Assembly (NCBI GenBank): GCA_049999805.1
Contig: JBNGIO010006304.1
Span: 223,041 to 270,694 of the forward strand
DNA: 47,654 bases
Source: Folioceros fuciformis
Taxonomy: Eukaryota; Anthocerotophyta; Anthocerotopsida; Anthocerotales
Reading direction: 5' to 3'
This document shows, piece after piece, positions 9,916 through 21,538 of the stretch. Every line of letters begins with the position of its first letter. Position 1 is the stretch's first letter. The position numbers and the translations under genes are program-made. Under the pieces are notes generated by a model. The model was not told the DNA's origin, did not search any database, and was given only the letters and a program-made list of their open reading frames with translations.

Positions 9916-12446
9916 GCGGCAGCGGCAGGCGCCCACCTTGCTGCAGAGACCAACTGGGGGGCGTGCAATGTGCATCGGACATGGAAAGCGTCCCAAAGTT
10001 CGTGCTCCCCTACGAGCTCCCGACACCGGGGCCCGGCCCGGCGCTCGCTACACTTGGGAGCAGGTTAGGCCGGGCGCCGGGGCCCGGTCTGGAGCGCGCG
10101 TGCGATCCTGGGGCCCCACGCCGGGCCCCCTGCACCCGCTTTTGCCCTCCCCGTCCCGCTCCCTGCTCGATTCCCGATCCTCCCCCGGCTCCCTCAAACC
10201 CTCCCCAATTGGGGGCGGGAACTTGGAAGCACTCCCAGGCTGCTTGCTCCTCCTGCTGCGGCAGGAGGTGCCAGCCCACACAACACGCACATCGGTTGCA
10301 TCCCTTGATTTCACATGGCCCCTGGCCTAGGCCGTGCGTGCTCCACGCATTTCCTGCTCTCGTGGTACAGCTTTTGCTTGGATGGACTCGGCCACACCTT
10401 GTTTCTGTCACCGTTCTTGCCTCCTGAAGTATATCGCACATGTCTATATTTTATTGCACCTCCGTCTCCCTAGTCCACTAGATATCCGACAACCCCTCCT
10501 AGGGTCCTACTCCTCCTCCTCCTTTCCTTCTTCATGCAGCAATGCAATCTGGACCGGGATACATCTACATACAATGGCCCCCTTTCCCATCTCTGTTGCT
10601 GCATCAAATTCCGTTGTCGTGTTCCTTCTCCTATCTCACATTGACCTCGATATGCTCATCATTATGCTCACGGTCATGACTGAGCACCGCAACAGTCCAT
10701 TATCAGAGCACAGATGCGCGCTAGATCACACCAATCTATCTTGACCTTGTCTACGTAAATGTAGGCTAGCTCCAGCAACGCCTCTCCCCTCCTCCTCCAC
10801 GTCCTCCAGGTGCTGCACGCACCACAAGCAATGGTGCGCAGTGAAGTACAGACATACTACGTATGTATGTGTGTACAGTGTACAGTAGAATGTGCACGCA
10901 CAGGTACGAACTTGGAATCGGCACGGCGCGTGTGGCGGAATAAAAGCGGCAGATGCATTCATGTGGGAGCAGGATTCCTCCGGCTTCCCTTGGAATCAGC
11001 TCGTTGGCTGGGCTGGCGTAGCCTGGCAGAGGCTGCCGGGAAAAGCAAGCACCGGCTTGCCAGGTTGGAGCTACGACATGTCAGACGTCGTCGGGCGCTC
11101 ATCAATGGCGGCCTTGTGCGTCGTGCTCGCATCACATGCATCCAACGAAGGCGGTGCCCTGGGAGGGGAAAATCCCGCCCAAGCTCAGTGGCCTGCGAGT
11201 TGAATGCAGCTGCCGGCAGCCCCATCCCTACTCCCATGTCACATACGCTGCTTATCCATCATCTCATTTCACGGCAGCAGGCATGGAAATCGGTGTGGGA
11301 GCCTGGATGGAAGCCCAAGGGGTCATGTGTCACCATAGGCGGGCAACTCCGGATCCGCACCGTTACTCATTCCACGTGGGAGACCCTCAGAGCTGGCCGC
11401 TGGCTAGAAGCTACCGGCACGACTCGTGCACAGGCCCCACTTCCAGGCACATTCATTGATTCTATATTTGAGCGCTCATCCTCCTCACAATTTGCCCACT
11501 TGACCATCTCATCCCGCCCGCAACAAGCCACCGCATGCTAACAGTCCGATTCCCTCCTCCTTCATCCAGAGTAGCAGCTTCCCCCCTCACACAATCATCC
11601 ACACCGCAGCAGAAACAGCAGTAGAAGCCCGCAAGTTCGTGATTCACGCACCTCCTGTTTGCTAAACCCTTGCCCCGGGTTTGAGCGCAAGTGGCCGGGA
11701 GCGGCATCTTCATGAGAATTTGCAAATCAAATCCGGAGGAATCAAATCTTCATTACAAGGTTTGCCGTCTCCCTCACAAATCTGGCTTCCTCATTAGGAT
11801 CCCAGTTTTCATCTCAACGTCTCTGGCTGTGCCTGTCCCGTTCCCGCTGGCGCTGCCACACTACGCCTGCCTCTGCTTCTGCCGGTGGCGGTGGCTGTGC
11901 CATTGCCACTGCGTCTGCCGCTGCCCCGCGCCTGCGCCTGCGCCTGCTCCTTGTCTGCTCCCATGACGGCAGAGCGCAAGCCTGCCCAGAATAGCAACAC
12001 ATACACGTGTGGAACCCTGGCAAAGGATTCGCGCCGTCTCCCGCAACGTCTCGCAACGCGTCTCATCCACACTGTACTGCAAATCGTGACGCATCGGGTG
12101 AACAGAAAACAAAGTTTCCAATAATTCCAGTAATCAGGCCACCCGGTAACTTGTAATCCAGATTCCGGATTTGCACCACTGTGTGAAACAGTGGGCGCTG
12201 TGAAACAGCCTGTGCCGCGACTGCAACGGAACGGGCCGTGGTTCACGGCACGTGGGAGAGCGCGCGTGCCTCATGTGACTGGCCCATCGCCATCAAAGGC
12301 GGACCCACCGTTCCGTTCAGTCTTGCACGGACACTGGGAACGGACCCCGTTACAGAAATATTCGCACGGGGCCTTTTTAATAAAAAAAAAGACGGGCCCA
12401 CGTCAGCACGCGGCCTCTCTCGCTCCTGCAGGGCGTCGGAATTGTG

Positions 12447-12488
12447 CCATGTCGATGTCGATGGCCATGTCCATGTCCATGCCCATGG
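12447..12488 (+). repeat. ATGTCG/ATGTCC hexamer repeat
   Basis: Seven imperfect hexamers (atgtcg, atggcc, atgtcc, atgccc) in tandem. A frame through them would encode alternating Met-Ser/Met-Ala/Met-Pro. It is not linked to any recognisable protein and probably lies in the promoter or 5' UTR of the next gene. Confidence 0.6.
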
Positions 12489-13462
12489 CAGGTGAGAGGA
12501 GCCGTCTGCGCGCGCGACTGCAGAGTCAACATTGGCCGCTCGCGGTATAAGACCGGCGCGCTCTCGGAGGCGAGAAGGGAGCAAGCGGGCTGCGAGGCTG
12601 TTCGGGCGAGCAACGACGAGGGCCGGCGACCGAGAGGATTTCTCCCACTCTTCTCTCGGCTCAAGGGCTAGACGTCGAGGAGAGGCCAGGCGGTGGCAAT
12701 TCTTCCTCTCCCTTCCCGCTCTCGCCGCTCCCTCTTTCTGTCGGCTGGAATTTGGAGGCAGGGCGGGAGCTGTGAAGCGGAATCCTGTCTGCTCCCACCG
12801 CGGGGGTCTGCTGTGCACCTCAGCCTCCGCATTGAGATCTCTCGTCTGAGATGCGGCACGGCGTGAGCGCTCTTGTTCTGGCAGCCAGGGTTGGCTGGAA
12901 GTGCCGTCATCTTAAGGTGGCGTGGCTCTAACGACCTGTGGCGCATGGATTTGGCGGATCATGCCGCCTCGTGCTAGCTTCAGCTCCTGGGAGACCGCGG
13001 GGTTCAAGCTCTGTTGCCGTTGTCTCCTTGGTGCTACTCTTGGAGTGTTGTGAGGAGGAATCGCGTTGCGGCAGGTTTGTGAACTGCTCGCTTTGTGTTG
13101 GGCCTTTCCGTGACCGGATCTAGTGTCGGGAGTGGAGACCGTACGCTAGGGTTCTTCTTTTCCCAATCGGGCGCGCTTTGTTGTAGGATTAGATTGTCGT
13201 GTCATCAATGTAAGTTGTAACATGGGGAGTTAGTTTTTTCGTTGATACGTCCGAACCTGAATGTGATCTATCCTCGTGCAGCCAGGGTTTCCCGGATCGG
13301 TGACGGGTTTCTGTGCTGGTTGCCGAGAGAGAAAGGGTGGGGAGCGCGGGTCCGGGTCTACTCTGTTTGCTCTTGGCTCGATGAGAGTTGAGGACGCCTG
13401 CCGTCAGCGCTAGCCACCTAGCAGCTTCCGGCCCCCCCTCCTGAGCGAGGTCGCTTTGAAAC

Positions 13463-14946
13463 ATGGTCTACTACTTCAAAGCCCGGCCGGAGGCTGGGGA
13501 CTACACCATCTACATGGGACTTGATAAGCACGAGAACGAAGACCTCATCAAGTATGGCATCCCGGAGGATATCTGGTTGGTACCCTTCTTTCTATGATCG
13601 ATTTGATATATCCTTTGCTTGTGTCAGGTGCGTTGGCTTCGTGCTCATTTGCCAACTCACCTGAAGCGGTAACGAAGCTGGCGTGTCTGCTTACGACTCA
13701 GGGTCCATGAAACTCGAGCTGACAAACCTTGTTTTCTTTTTGGTAGGTTTCACGTCGACAAGCTTTCGTCCGCCCACGTCTACTTGAGGTTGCACAAGGG
13801 GCAGACGATGGACAGTATTCCTCCAGAGCTCTTGGAGGACTGTGCTCAGCTTGTTAAAGCCAATTCTATTCAAGGTAAGGGATGTGGCATGCCGCGCTTC
13901 TGTTTATGTCGATTGTATGCATGCAGAGGGTCTCTGGAATGCATGCATCAGGGCTTCTTGACTGTATGTGTGACTTCCATGTTCGTAGTGAATGCATGGC
14001 AGTTTTGTGGTCCCAGACTTGCGTACATGTCTTGCGGGTAATCTCGTGTGGCATACTTTGCATGGTTGAAGCATTCTTTTTGCCCCTTTTTCCAATGGGA
14101 AAGCCTTCACTGCATTACAGGGAACAAACTGAACAATCTGGATGTTGTCTACACTCCTTGGTTTAATCTCAAAAAGACCCCATCTATGGATGTTGGACAA
14201 GTTGGATACCACAACTCTAAGCTTGTAAGTAATTTAGAGTCCATTTCTCTGTCTTGTTCCGGTCCTTGTCACGTCCATCCTAGGAAGCCATCGTTAGAAT
14301 GCCCAAGTGCTGTAGAGAACCATGTGCATTGCAGGACCCAAGTCCTTTGGCAGGGGTTACAGACGGCGCTGAATTGCATTGTGGATGATGCAGGTGAGGA
14401 CACTAAGGATTGAGAAGCGTGTGAATGAGATTGTAAACAGGTTGAACAAGACAAAGGTTGAGAGGACGCCCGATCTGAAAGGTATGTTTGCATGTTCGTC
14501 GGGGCTCTGTGTTGAGTTACACGCGTGCCCAGTTTTAGTTGTTCTGACTTCGGTTTTACAGCCGAGAGGGAGGCATACAACGCAGCTGAAAAAGCAGAAC
14601 GCAAAGCGCAATCCCGTGAAAAGGTGNNNNNNNNNNNNNNNNNNNNNNNNNNNNNNNNNNNNNNNNNNNNNNNNNNNNNNNNNNNNNNNNNNNNNNNNNN
14701 NNNNNNNNNNNNNNNNNNNNNNNNNNTTGCTGTTGTGTTTTTTTTTTTCAAATTTATTCTTACGTGTTTTTTTTATAAACTCTGCTCATAAAGAAACGTC
14801 GCGAGGAGCTTGAGCGTGTGGAGAAGGAAAAGGCAGCGGAAATCAGAAGTTACAAAGCCTTGATGGTCACTGGCAAGATGACCTCCAACAAGGACATAGC
14901 TGCCAAAGGAAAGAGTTTACAAGAGCTGGAAGAGGATTTTATTTGA
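13463..14946 (+). CDS. CCDC25: CCDC25 homologue (NFACT-R/DUF814 domain, coiled-coil tail)
   Basis: Predicted exons are 13463-13575, 13747-13874, 14121-14224, 14394-14481, 14562-14623 and 14794-14946. The intron before the last exon contains the gap at 14627-14726. The conceptual protein is ~215 residues, close to animal CCDC25 (about 208). Residues 1-~115 carry the DUF814/NFACT-R signature, with blocks [46 protein letters not shown] and M-D-V-G-Q-V-G-Y. The rest is a Lys/Glu/Arg-rich coiled coil ending in a conserved S-Y-x-x-L-M segment. The domain is related to the RNA-binding domain of ribosome-quality-control NEMF/Rqc2 proteins; animal CCDC25 has been described as a DNA sensor. The plant role is not established. 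A small extra exon hidden in the gap cannot be excluded, but length and frame fit without one. Confidence 0.92.
14627..14726. other. Assembly gap (100 N) inside a CCDC25 intron
   Basis: A run of exactly 100 N, the usual placeholder for a gap of unknown size. It starts three bases after the predicted donor of exon 5. Confidence 0.99.
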
Positions 14947-16534
14947 ATTCTGGTTCTCATGAACCAAAAAGTTCTATGCACTTCCAGTATCTTATCCGAT
15001 TGGCAAGAAGAGTACCGTGGGTCTTTGCCAGGAAAGCAGGCTTATCTAAAACTTAAGTATTGTGTGTGCATTCTCATGGCCCGGGCCTTGGATCTATGGT
15101 TGCTGGGGAGTATTCACGAGTGCTTTGTGCTAATTGATGAAGGCTTTCTTTCAGACCTACTGGGAAATGCAGCAGAGAAGCCGTCCAATTTTGGTCTCGT
15201 GTCTATCGTGATGTATATCTGCACCGAATGGCTGCAATTATTCAAAAAGCAAATTCAACTCCTTGCGGTGGAAATGGGACTCGACAGCCACAGGGTTCTT
15301 GGCAGTCACGAAGTTTTAGTACTGGGAAGAGATGGTTTTGCTTGTTCCGTCTTCCAAGCTTCTTCCATTGTCTTTCAGGACGTACATCTCCTCTTGGTAG
15401 TCTTGGCGATTTGGCCCCGAGGGCTGGATGTTTAGAATGATAGTGTTGTGCACCAAGTGTCCTCCCAGAAGATTTCATATTAGATTCAACGGTCCGTCAC
15501 CTTGGCATGGTTAACCTCTTATGTGCAAATCTCTCCTCAGAAGGATGACAGGTTTCTTCCTCACTGGATGCTGGGACTGTCTCGTGGCAAAATTATATTG
15601 GACTCTGACGGAATTTCTTGTGTTGCAGGCTAGGGGCGTGCATACGAACATATGACGTATTGATGTACATCAGTTTGCAAACGTAGTGTTAGGAAAGATG
15701 GAGAGCAATTTTGTAGTACAGTTTGTGACGAGTGGTGGATTTTCTATCGTAGTGCTATCTATTGCGGTGGGCTCTAGTTTGTATTAGTCATTTATACGAA
15801 TGTTGCATCAAAAGAGTTATCTCTCTATTAAACTGTATCCGCGAAAAACATAAATACTTCAGCTTTTTGTACAGAAATCTTCGTCCTTTTCTACTTCCAT
15901 CCACAATCTCATTCTCGTGCAATATGCATCAAGAACGCCTCGTGAGAAGATTAGAGCTGCCAACTACATACTCACCATTCCTTGAGCACTTAGGGGCAGT
16001 CCTCCATGATGTTCATCTGTTGAGGGGTCATCTCCTGTGGAATAGGAGGCCCACATGCCGACACTCCTGAGCAGATAACTGCAAGCTCAAACGACCCTTA
16101 TCTCCTGAGCGGATAACTGCAAGCTCAAACGACCCTTATTCTCCTTAGCGGATAACTGCAAGCTCAAACGACCCTTATCTTCTGAGGGGATAAGAGGTTG
16201 TCTCCGTGACCTCATCTCTTAGGGGCTAACGGTAGGCCCTCGTGCCAATGGTCTCCTAAGCGGCAAACAACAGGCCTCAATGGTAGTTACGTCCTCATCT
16301 GATTTGTCTACAATTAGAAGCCAGGACCATATGACCACCTTTTCTGAACCTGATGCAGCAAGCTTCCATGCATCCCAGTTCTTGAGCTGACAACAGCTCA
16401 CCTCCATGGCTAAAATTTGTGAGCTGTGAATATGGCAGGCGTTCACAGCTGCAATTTCCGCTGTGCTGGAACGGATCGCTCAGCACCTTTGTCGACAAGA
16501 CAAAAACATCGCGTGGGAGATCCGGTCTCACACC
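14947..16534. other. Spacer between CCDC25 and the FRA10AC1 homologue
   Basis: The first several hundred bases are probably CCDC25 3' UTR. Open frames here (for example 14959-15435) match no family. A three-copy tandem repeat lies at 16064-16180. No RNA gene was recognised. Confidence 0.45.
16064..16180 (+). repeat. Three-copy tandem repeat of 38-39 bp
   Basis: Three near-identical units start at about 16064, 16102 and 16141. Each contains gataactgcaagctcaaac followed by gacccttat. Units differ by only one or two bases, and a degenerate fourth start (cttctgaggggataa) follows. No spacer variation is present. Confidence 0.9.
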
Positions 16535-17323
16535 TTACAGAAACATGCCTGTAAAACACTCATCGTCTTCAATTTTGTTCTCCGCTCCGTCAGAAGACTT
16601 CAAACGTGACCGTCTATCTGCAGAGGGTGTCACGGCTTCGTAGTGGTCTGAGCTGCCGCCAGTGTCCTCTTCAGACCGTTCAGAAGCAGGTTCCACATCT
16701 CTTCCCGAATTAGGGTTTTCTCCATCCCTCTCAGAAAGCTTGCGCTTGAGACCCTTTCGCCTCTTCAGCCGTCTCTTCCGCTCTCTCCCCTTCTTGTAAT
16801 TCAACTTGTAGGCACACCTTGGACAAACCCTGAGCTTAACAAGTGCTTGCTTCTCCTCCCCCGCTTCCTTGTAAACAAAATTCACTTCATAGCTGTGAAG
16901 ATTCTCAGTTTCACCGCACTGCTTGTTGCCACACACAAACTGGCCCTTGCCTGCAACCACCTCTTTCTCTCCGCGCCATCGCATTCCGATTTTGTTCTCT
17001 TTGTATCGGGACATGTCAGCGACGCAGTACTCCCTGAAGAGCTTTTCATAATAGCGTTTGGCCAGCCGCTGTTCCCAATTCTCCTCTGAATCATCCTCTT
17101 CAGTCCGTATGAACCTATAAGTCTCGCGCAGCGTGTCGTGATCCGTCTTGACCGCATCCTTGGGACGATCTTCACCTCTACGCTTTCCGTAGAACTCAGA
17201 ATAATCCCTCATAAACCTCTTGTGCCTCTCATACGCGTTCAAGCCCAAGAGATGAGCAGCGTAGTGCTGCCGCCGCTGCTCGCGATCGAACACCCCCGCC
17301 CGAGCAGAATTGAAGGACGCCAT
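16535..17323 (-). CDS. FRA10AC1: FRA10AC1 family nuclear protein, intronless
   Basis: A single uninterrupted frame of 262 codons. I chose the internal ATG at 17321-17323 (M-A-S-F-N-S-A-R) rather than the upstream in-frame ATG at 17374, because family similarity begins just downstream. Conserved blocks are H-L-L-G-L-N-A-Y-E-R-H-K, D-H-D-T-L-R-E-T-Y-R-F-I-R, W-E-Q-R-L-A-K-R-Y-Y-E-K-L-F-R-E-Y and I-G-M-R-W-R. A probable zinc-binding pair follows: C-G-N-K-x-C, then C-P-R-C about 36 residues later. The tail is a very basic Lys/Arg stretch (likely nuclear localisation) and then a Ser/Glu/Asp-rich disordered region. The human relative is a nuclear protein named after a fragile site and found associated with spliceosomes; the plant function is not settled. 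The gene lies about 340 bases downstream of the reductase gene on the same strand. Confidence 0.9.
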   Translation of the reverse strand: MASFNSARAGVFDREQRRQHYAAHLLGLNAYERHKRFMRDYSEFYGKRRGEDRPKDAVKTDHDTLRETYRFIRTEEDDSEENWEQRLAKRYYEKLFREYCVADMSRYKENKIGMRWRGEKEVVAGKGQFVCGNKQCGETENLHSYEVNFVYKEAGEEKQALVKLRVCPRCAYKLNYKKGRERKRRLKRRKGLKRKLSERDGENPNSGRDVEPASERSEEDTGGSSDHYEAVTPSADRRSRLKSSDGAENKIEDDECFTGMFL

Positions 17324-17663
17324 ACATGACCGATACCCACTTTCGCTTCCGCGCCCTTCTCCCCTCAGGCACATCCTAAATCGCGTCTCCGACAGCCCTT
17401 TCCTCTCCCTGTCCGTAGCGCCATGTCCCCCTCCGACGTATCCTTTCGGGGTCCGAGATGATACAGCCTATGTCGCTGAGCTACAAGGTACCGAGAGTGT
17501 CGATTTCACAACGATAGTACCTTCTAGATACTCCAGGCCCTCTCTCTCCAGTGGCTTCTGTACCAGTTGCGTCCAGAAGTTTCTTTCATTTTATTCGGTG
17601 CGGCAGAACGCCCCAAAACATACATGTTTTGCCCTAGTTTTATCTCGACAAAAATGTTTCCCG

Positions 17664-19503
17664 CTATGAAGAAAAATCTTGTGCAACAGCTTTATACACG
17701 GCAGCGAAATCTTCGTCACCAAGTCCTAAGCTCCTGGCCTTCTTGAAAATCTGCACTCATACAGCGAACTGTTGTCAGCCATTTGAAGAAACACTTGGGG
17801 GGCTTGTCTGAGGACGAAGTGACATACCTCATTAGCTGCAGCAGCTACTGGCATGGGCTGTGATAGTTGGTCACCAAGAGCGAGAGCAAGTCGCATGTCC
17901 TTCTGCTGATGCTTCAAAGGAAATGCTGGAGGAAACTTGCCTTGGACGACGCTAGGCCCCTTCAGCTTGAACAGACCGTTAGACAATACTCCTATGTCCT
18001 GCCAACACCAGCCCACGGCCATGACCTACTGTGACAGGCATCCGCTCTCATGCTTTAAAGCAAACTGCACCAGGTACATCACTTTCATGCAGTAATTGAC
18101 ATGGTAAAGTGTGTGCGCGCACCAGGGCATCGAGAAGGTCTTGCTGCGCAAGTCCAGCTTTCTGGGCAACCGCAAGTCCTTCCGAGAAAGCAGCCATCAT
18201 ACTGCAACACCACGAGAAACACGATTCAATACTCAATGAGGCATCAGTGGCAGTGGGTGAGAGGACAAACGGAACAGATATCAACGTGGAAAGCTCTTGA
18301 ACTCGATAGTCCTGCACCTGCCCATTATCATGTTGATAACCAGCTTCATGTTCGCTCCCATGCCAACCTGTCCGAGGAAGAAAGCTTTCTTGGAAAAAAC
18401 CTTGAATGCCTGTGCCACGTCATCGAACAGAGACTGCGCACACAACACGGCTGTGACTTGAGGTACGGTATGGGGTAAAGCAGGTAGCAGGAGTCATAAT
18501 CGCAATAGCCATGGCACACCTTGTCTCCTGCAGCAAGTATGATAAGAGTGCCATCCTCCGCAGGCTTTTTACTTCCTGAAACAGGAGCTTCAAGAAACCG
18601 TCCACCCTTTTCGATGATGGCCTGGACAGGACAGGAGGCTGGCACCAAGTCAACACACAAGACCGCATTCATTCTGCTGAATATTCCCAGACGAGCACAA
18701 ATGCGAACCTAGTGTGGATGGGAAATGGGTAGAAGCAGAAGGTTCCACAAGTGAAATTCACTGCTTTGAATACTTCCTCTCTTGCAAAGTTCGATCAATC
18801 GGATGGTACAAAGGTTGTCTCATGACGGACTCAATCAACGGGAACCTTCAGACCCTTCATGGCAAATAGCACGAGACTTCCACAGCCCTTCAACACCCAG
18901 ACCCCGGCAACATGGACAAACAGGACTGACCTTGCTGATCTGAGAAGAGGTCGATGCATCGATTGTGGACATATCCACGTACCCTTTTCCTGGTACAATC
19001 GCCTCAACAACCCCACTTGGACCAAGAGCAACCTGTTCCAGCAGAGAGCATGTTGAACAGCTGCAGGTCTTATGCTCCTAGCTGCTTGAATCCTCTTAAC
19101 GAGGACAAGCTCAGAACACCACTGAAGACAAGCTGGCAAGCAGAATGCGTACAGAGAGAGCAGCAGCGGGGTCTGCGAGCATAGCGAAAGTGACAGTGGC
19201 CCTTGTCACAACTTCAGCTGGGCTGGAGGCTACAGACGCGCCTTCGTTCGCAAGCTCCTCACACTGCACGGTAAGTCCAAAGTTGAGCGAGCGACTATGT
19301 AGAAGTAGTGGGAACACTCAAATCGAGCCTGCTCCACCCGAAATTGCTGTAGGTGGAGGCCACACAACCTTTGCGGAGTTTCTGTTCCAAACCACCACGC
19401 TGAGTCCAGCCCTGAGCAAGTTTCGAGCCATGGGGGTGCCCATAATGCCCAGCCCAAGGAAGCCATACTCCGAGGAAGCCAAACCTTCGCCCGCGGGAGC
19501 CAT
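17664..19503 (-). CDS. GLYR1: Glyoxylate/succinic semialdehyde reductase (GLYR type, beta-HAD family)
   Basis: Predicted exons in transcript order are 19369-19503, 19153-19263, 18931-19032, 18520-18621, 18318-18433, 18123-18201, 17828-17998 and 17664-17750, giving ~300 residues and a TAG stop. It would reduce glyoxylate and succinic semialdehyde with NADPH, linking photorespiration and the GABA shunt. Seen: a Rossmann motif G-L-G-I-M-G at residues 17-22, [27 protein letters not shown], the catalytic segment G-A-N-M-K-L with Lys180 (equivalent to Lys170 of Arabidopsis GLYR1), M-M-A-A-F-S-E-G-L and [13 protein letters not shown]. Only ~12 residues precede the nucleotide fold, which argues for a cytosolic rather than plastid form. 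The C-terminus (D-F-S-S) is not a peroxisomal targeting tripeptide. The first intron's donor (gttgtg) is weak, but frame and conservation support it. Confidence 0.92.
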
Positions 19504-20870
19504 TCTGCAATGAAGCTATCCCCGAAAAGGCAAGAGCACGGAAGTAACAGCGTAATCGGGAAGGCTAGAAATGCGCCAAATGCGCAAAATGCGGTTGTGT
19601 TTCAACTGAAATGCCTCTCAGCTCCTTCAGTCTGCACGAAACGTAAGGCACTATCGTTCGGGCCCGAACCAAAACCCCGAGCTAGGCCTGTTCTTTTTCT
19701 TTGGGGACACGGCAGTCTTGAATGTGTGAGTGCTAATTTCTCCTTCTCGGGTCATTAGTGCAGCTAGAAATATGTGTTTTAGGGGTACATTTCTCTGTTG
19801 AGGTGTTTTTTTGTCTTCCGTGTCTAGGCTCGCCCGCTCGCTCGAGGAGCGTCCGGCAGCAAGCGGGGGAGTCAGGGCAGCTGCGCACCCGGGCGGGCGG
19901 CTACCCTGCCCGTCTCTTTGCTTACTGCAACAGGATTTGATCCACTGGAGGGTGCCTGATGGCACATTCACCACCGCGATTAGCTGCGGATGATGTGGCT
20001 GGCCACAGATGTGCTTGAGTCAAACCTACGTACTCCCAACCGTGTGATCATAGAACTCCTTGCTAGCAACGGCATCCTCCTCAATCAAGCACTTCCAGAG
20101 GACAGGGTTTACGGCAATGCCATGTCTTGCAGGCGGCTATCCCAGTGCACCAGGAGATCCAAGGCTTGCAATGCTAGGCTTCTGATCAATGCCGTCCTTA
20201 TTCGCAGATCCAGAGCATGTCCGCCAGACATACCGTGTGTCCAATCTGTTTCGTGACCGAGTTGACAATTTTTCCCAGATCCTCCTCAACGTCCTGGCCC
20301 GTTAAAAGTTGTGGAGGGACGACTTCAGGTCTGGACCGTAACTAACGATGAAGGACACGCAGCTTGAGACGAGAAAACGTTGCTGTGCATGGTAGCCCCG
20401 ACAGGCTGCGTTGCTCCACCAAGGCCGTGCAGACTGCAGTGACTGGAGGAGCCTGGCTAATCCTGTGCTTAACTTGCTTGCGAATCGACTATCCTTTCCC
20501 AAAGTGAGACAGCGAACAAACAAGCCCTCTGGAACATTCACGACAGAACATGTCTGGTAGGCCGGAATAACCCAAGGTCTTATTCCTTCAACTTCCTGGA
20601 TTCTATCGCTTGGACAGTAGTTTCAACACCTTCACCGTAATCGGTGATAATTTTTACAGTAATAATTTTTAATATACGTATTTAACATAAGTTTTATGAT
20701 GTTGATGATTAGTCGATGATAAAACCTCCAGGGCATTGGGCTTGGTGACCTTGCAAGCTTGTTTTAAGCGGTAGATGTCGTAGGGCACTGAGATGCCAAT
20801 TGTGAAAGGATGATTGGCAAGAAAGTCATGGTCTAAGATGAAGAAAAGCCTATCCAGATAATTAGAGTAG
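19504..20870. other. Spacer with a possible gene remnant on the minus strand
   Basis: 19504-20000 is presumably promoter and 5' region of the reductase gene. On the minus strand a frame starting with ATG at 20541 reads a Ser/Arg/Leu-rich, organelle-leader-like N-terminus down to ~20302. Overlapping it, about 20220-20330, is a frame reading L-L-T-G-Q-D-V-E-E-D-L-G-K-I-V, which ends at a strong donor (acacg/gtatgt). I could not assign these to a family or join them with confidence. They may be a decayed gene or chance. Confidence 0.25.
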
Positions 20871-21170
20871 ATGACACCTTCTCTTAGAGTAAATGATGCC
20901 TTGTTTCTTAGAGGAAATGACGTCTTGTCTTTTAGAGCACATGATGCCTTGTCTCTTAGAGGAAATGATTGTCTCTTAGAGCCCATGACGTCTTGTCTCT
21001 TAGAGCCAATGACATCTTGTCTTTGGAGTAGATGATGACTCCTATACTAATAGTGTCCTGCATTGGCTAATATGACAGCATGCTTTGGAAAGGACATGAC
21101 ACAAGGACAATGAAGACTCACCTAAGGTTGATAACTTTAACAACCTTAGTGGAGTGATAAGCAAATGATG

Positions 21171-21180
21171 NNNNNNNNNN
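21171..21180. other. 10-N assembly gap flanked by a ~47 bp identical sequence
   Basis: The ~47 bases before the gap (from about 21124) and the ~47 after it (21181-21227) are the same sequence. This suggests contig ends that overlap but were not merged, or adjacent satellite units. Confidence 0.9.
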
Positions 21181-21528
21181 AAGGTTGATAACTTTAACAA
21201 CCTTAGTGGAGTGATAAGCAAATGATGCCTTGTCTCTTAGACGAAATGACGTCTTGTCTCCTGTACTAATAGTGTTCTGCATTGGCTAATATAAAGCATG
21301 CTTTGGAAAGGACATGACACAAGGACAACGAAGACTCACCCAAGGTTGATAACTTTAACAACCTTAGTGGAGTGATAAGCAAATGATGCCTTGTCTCTTA
21401 GAGGAAATGACAGTCTTGTCTCTTAGAGGAAATGATAGTCTTGTCTCTTAGAGCACATGATGCCTTGTCTCTTAGAGCCCATGACGTCTTGTCTCTTAGA
21501 GCTAATGACATCTTGTCTTTGGAGTAGA

Positions 21529-21538
21529 NNNNNNNNNN
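21529..21538. other. 10-N assembly gap flanked by a ~47 bp identical sequence
   Basis: The sequence from tgacgtcttgtctcttagag to ggagtaga occurs immediately before and again immediately after the gap. This is the same pattern as at 21171. Confidence 0.9.

Larger units (their letters stand above)
8720..13462. other. 4.7 kb with no recognised gene
   Basis: Open frames of up to ~240 codons occur (for example plus strand 10810-11541), but they overlap open frames on the other strand, are Arg/Pro/Ala/Ser-rich and match no family I know. The first part presumably contains the 3' UTR of the divergent NTT gene. 12350-13462 has features of a promoter and 5' UTR for the CCDC25 gene: an A-rich tract at about 12377-12391, CACGTG near 12250 and ACGTCA near 12400. 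A polypurine/polypyrimidine tract (9772-9915) and simple repeats (11905-11960, 12447-12488) are also present. Confidence 0.45.

Noticed and set aside
10810-11541. 243-codon plus-strand open frame
   Set aside because: No domain, overlapping open frames in other phases, Arg/Ser-rich composition typical of chance frames here.
12421-12550. Met-Ser repeat peptide from the hexamer array
   Set aside because: Encoded only by simple-sequence repetition; no supporting gene structure.
16064-16180. CRISPR-like array
   Set aside because: Units are directly adjacent with no variable spacers, only three copies, in a plant nuclear context.
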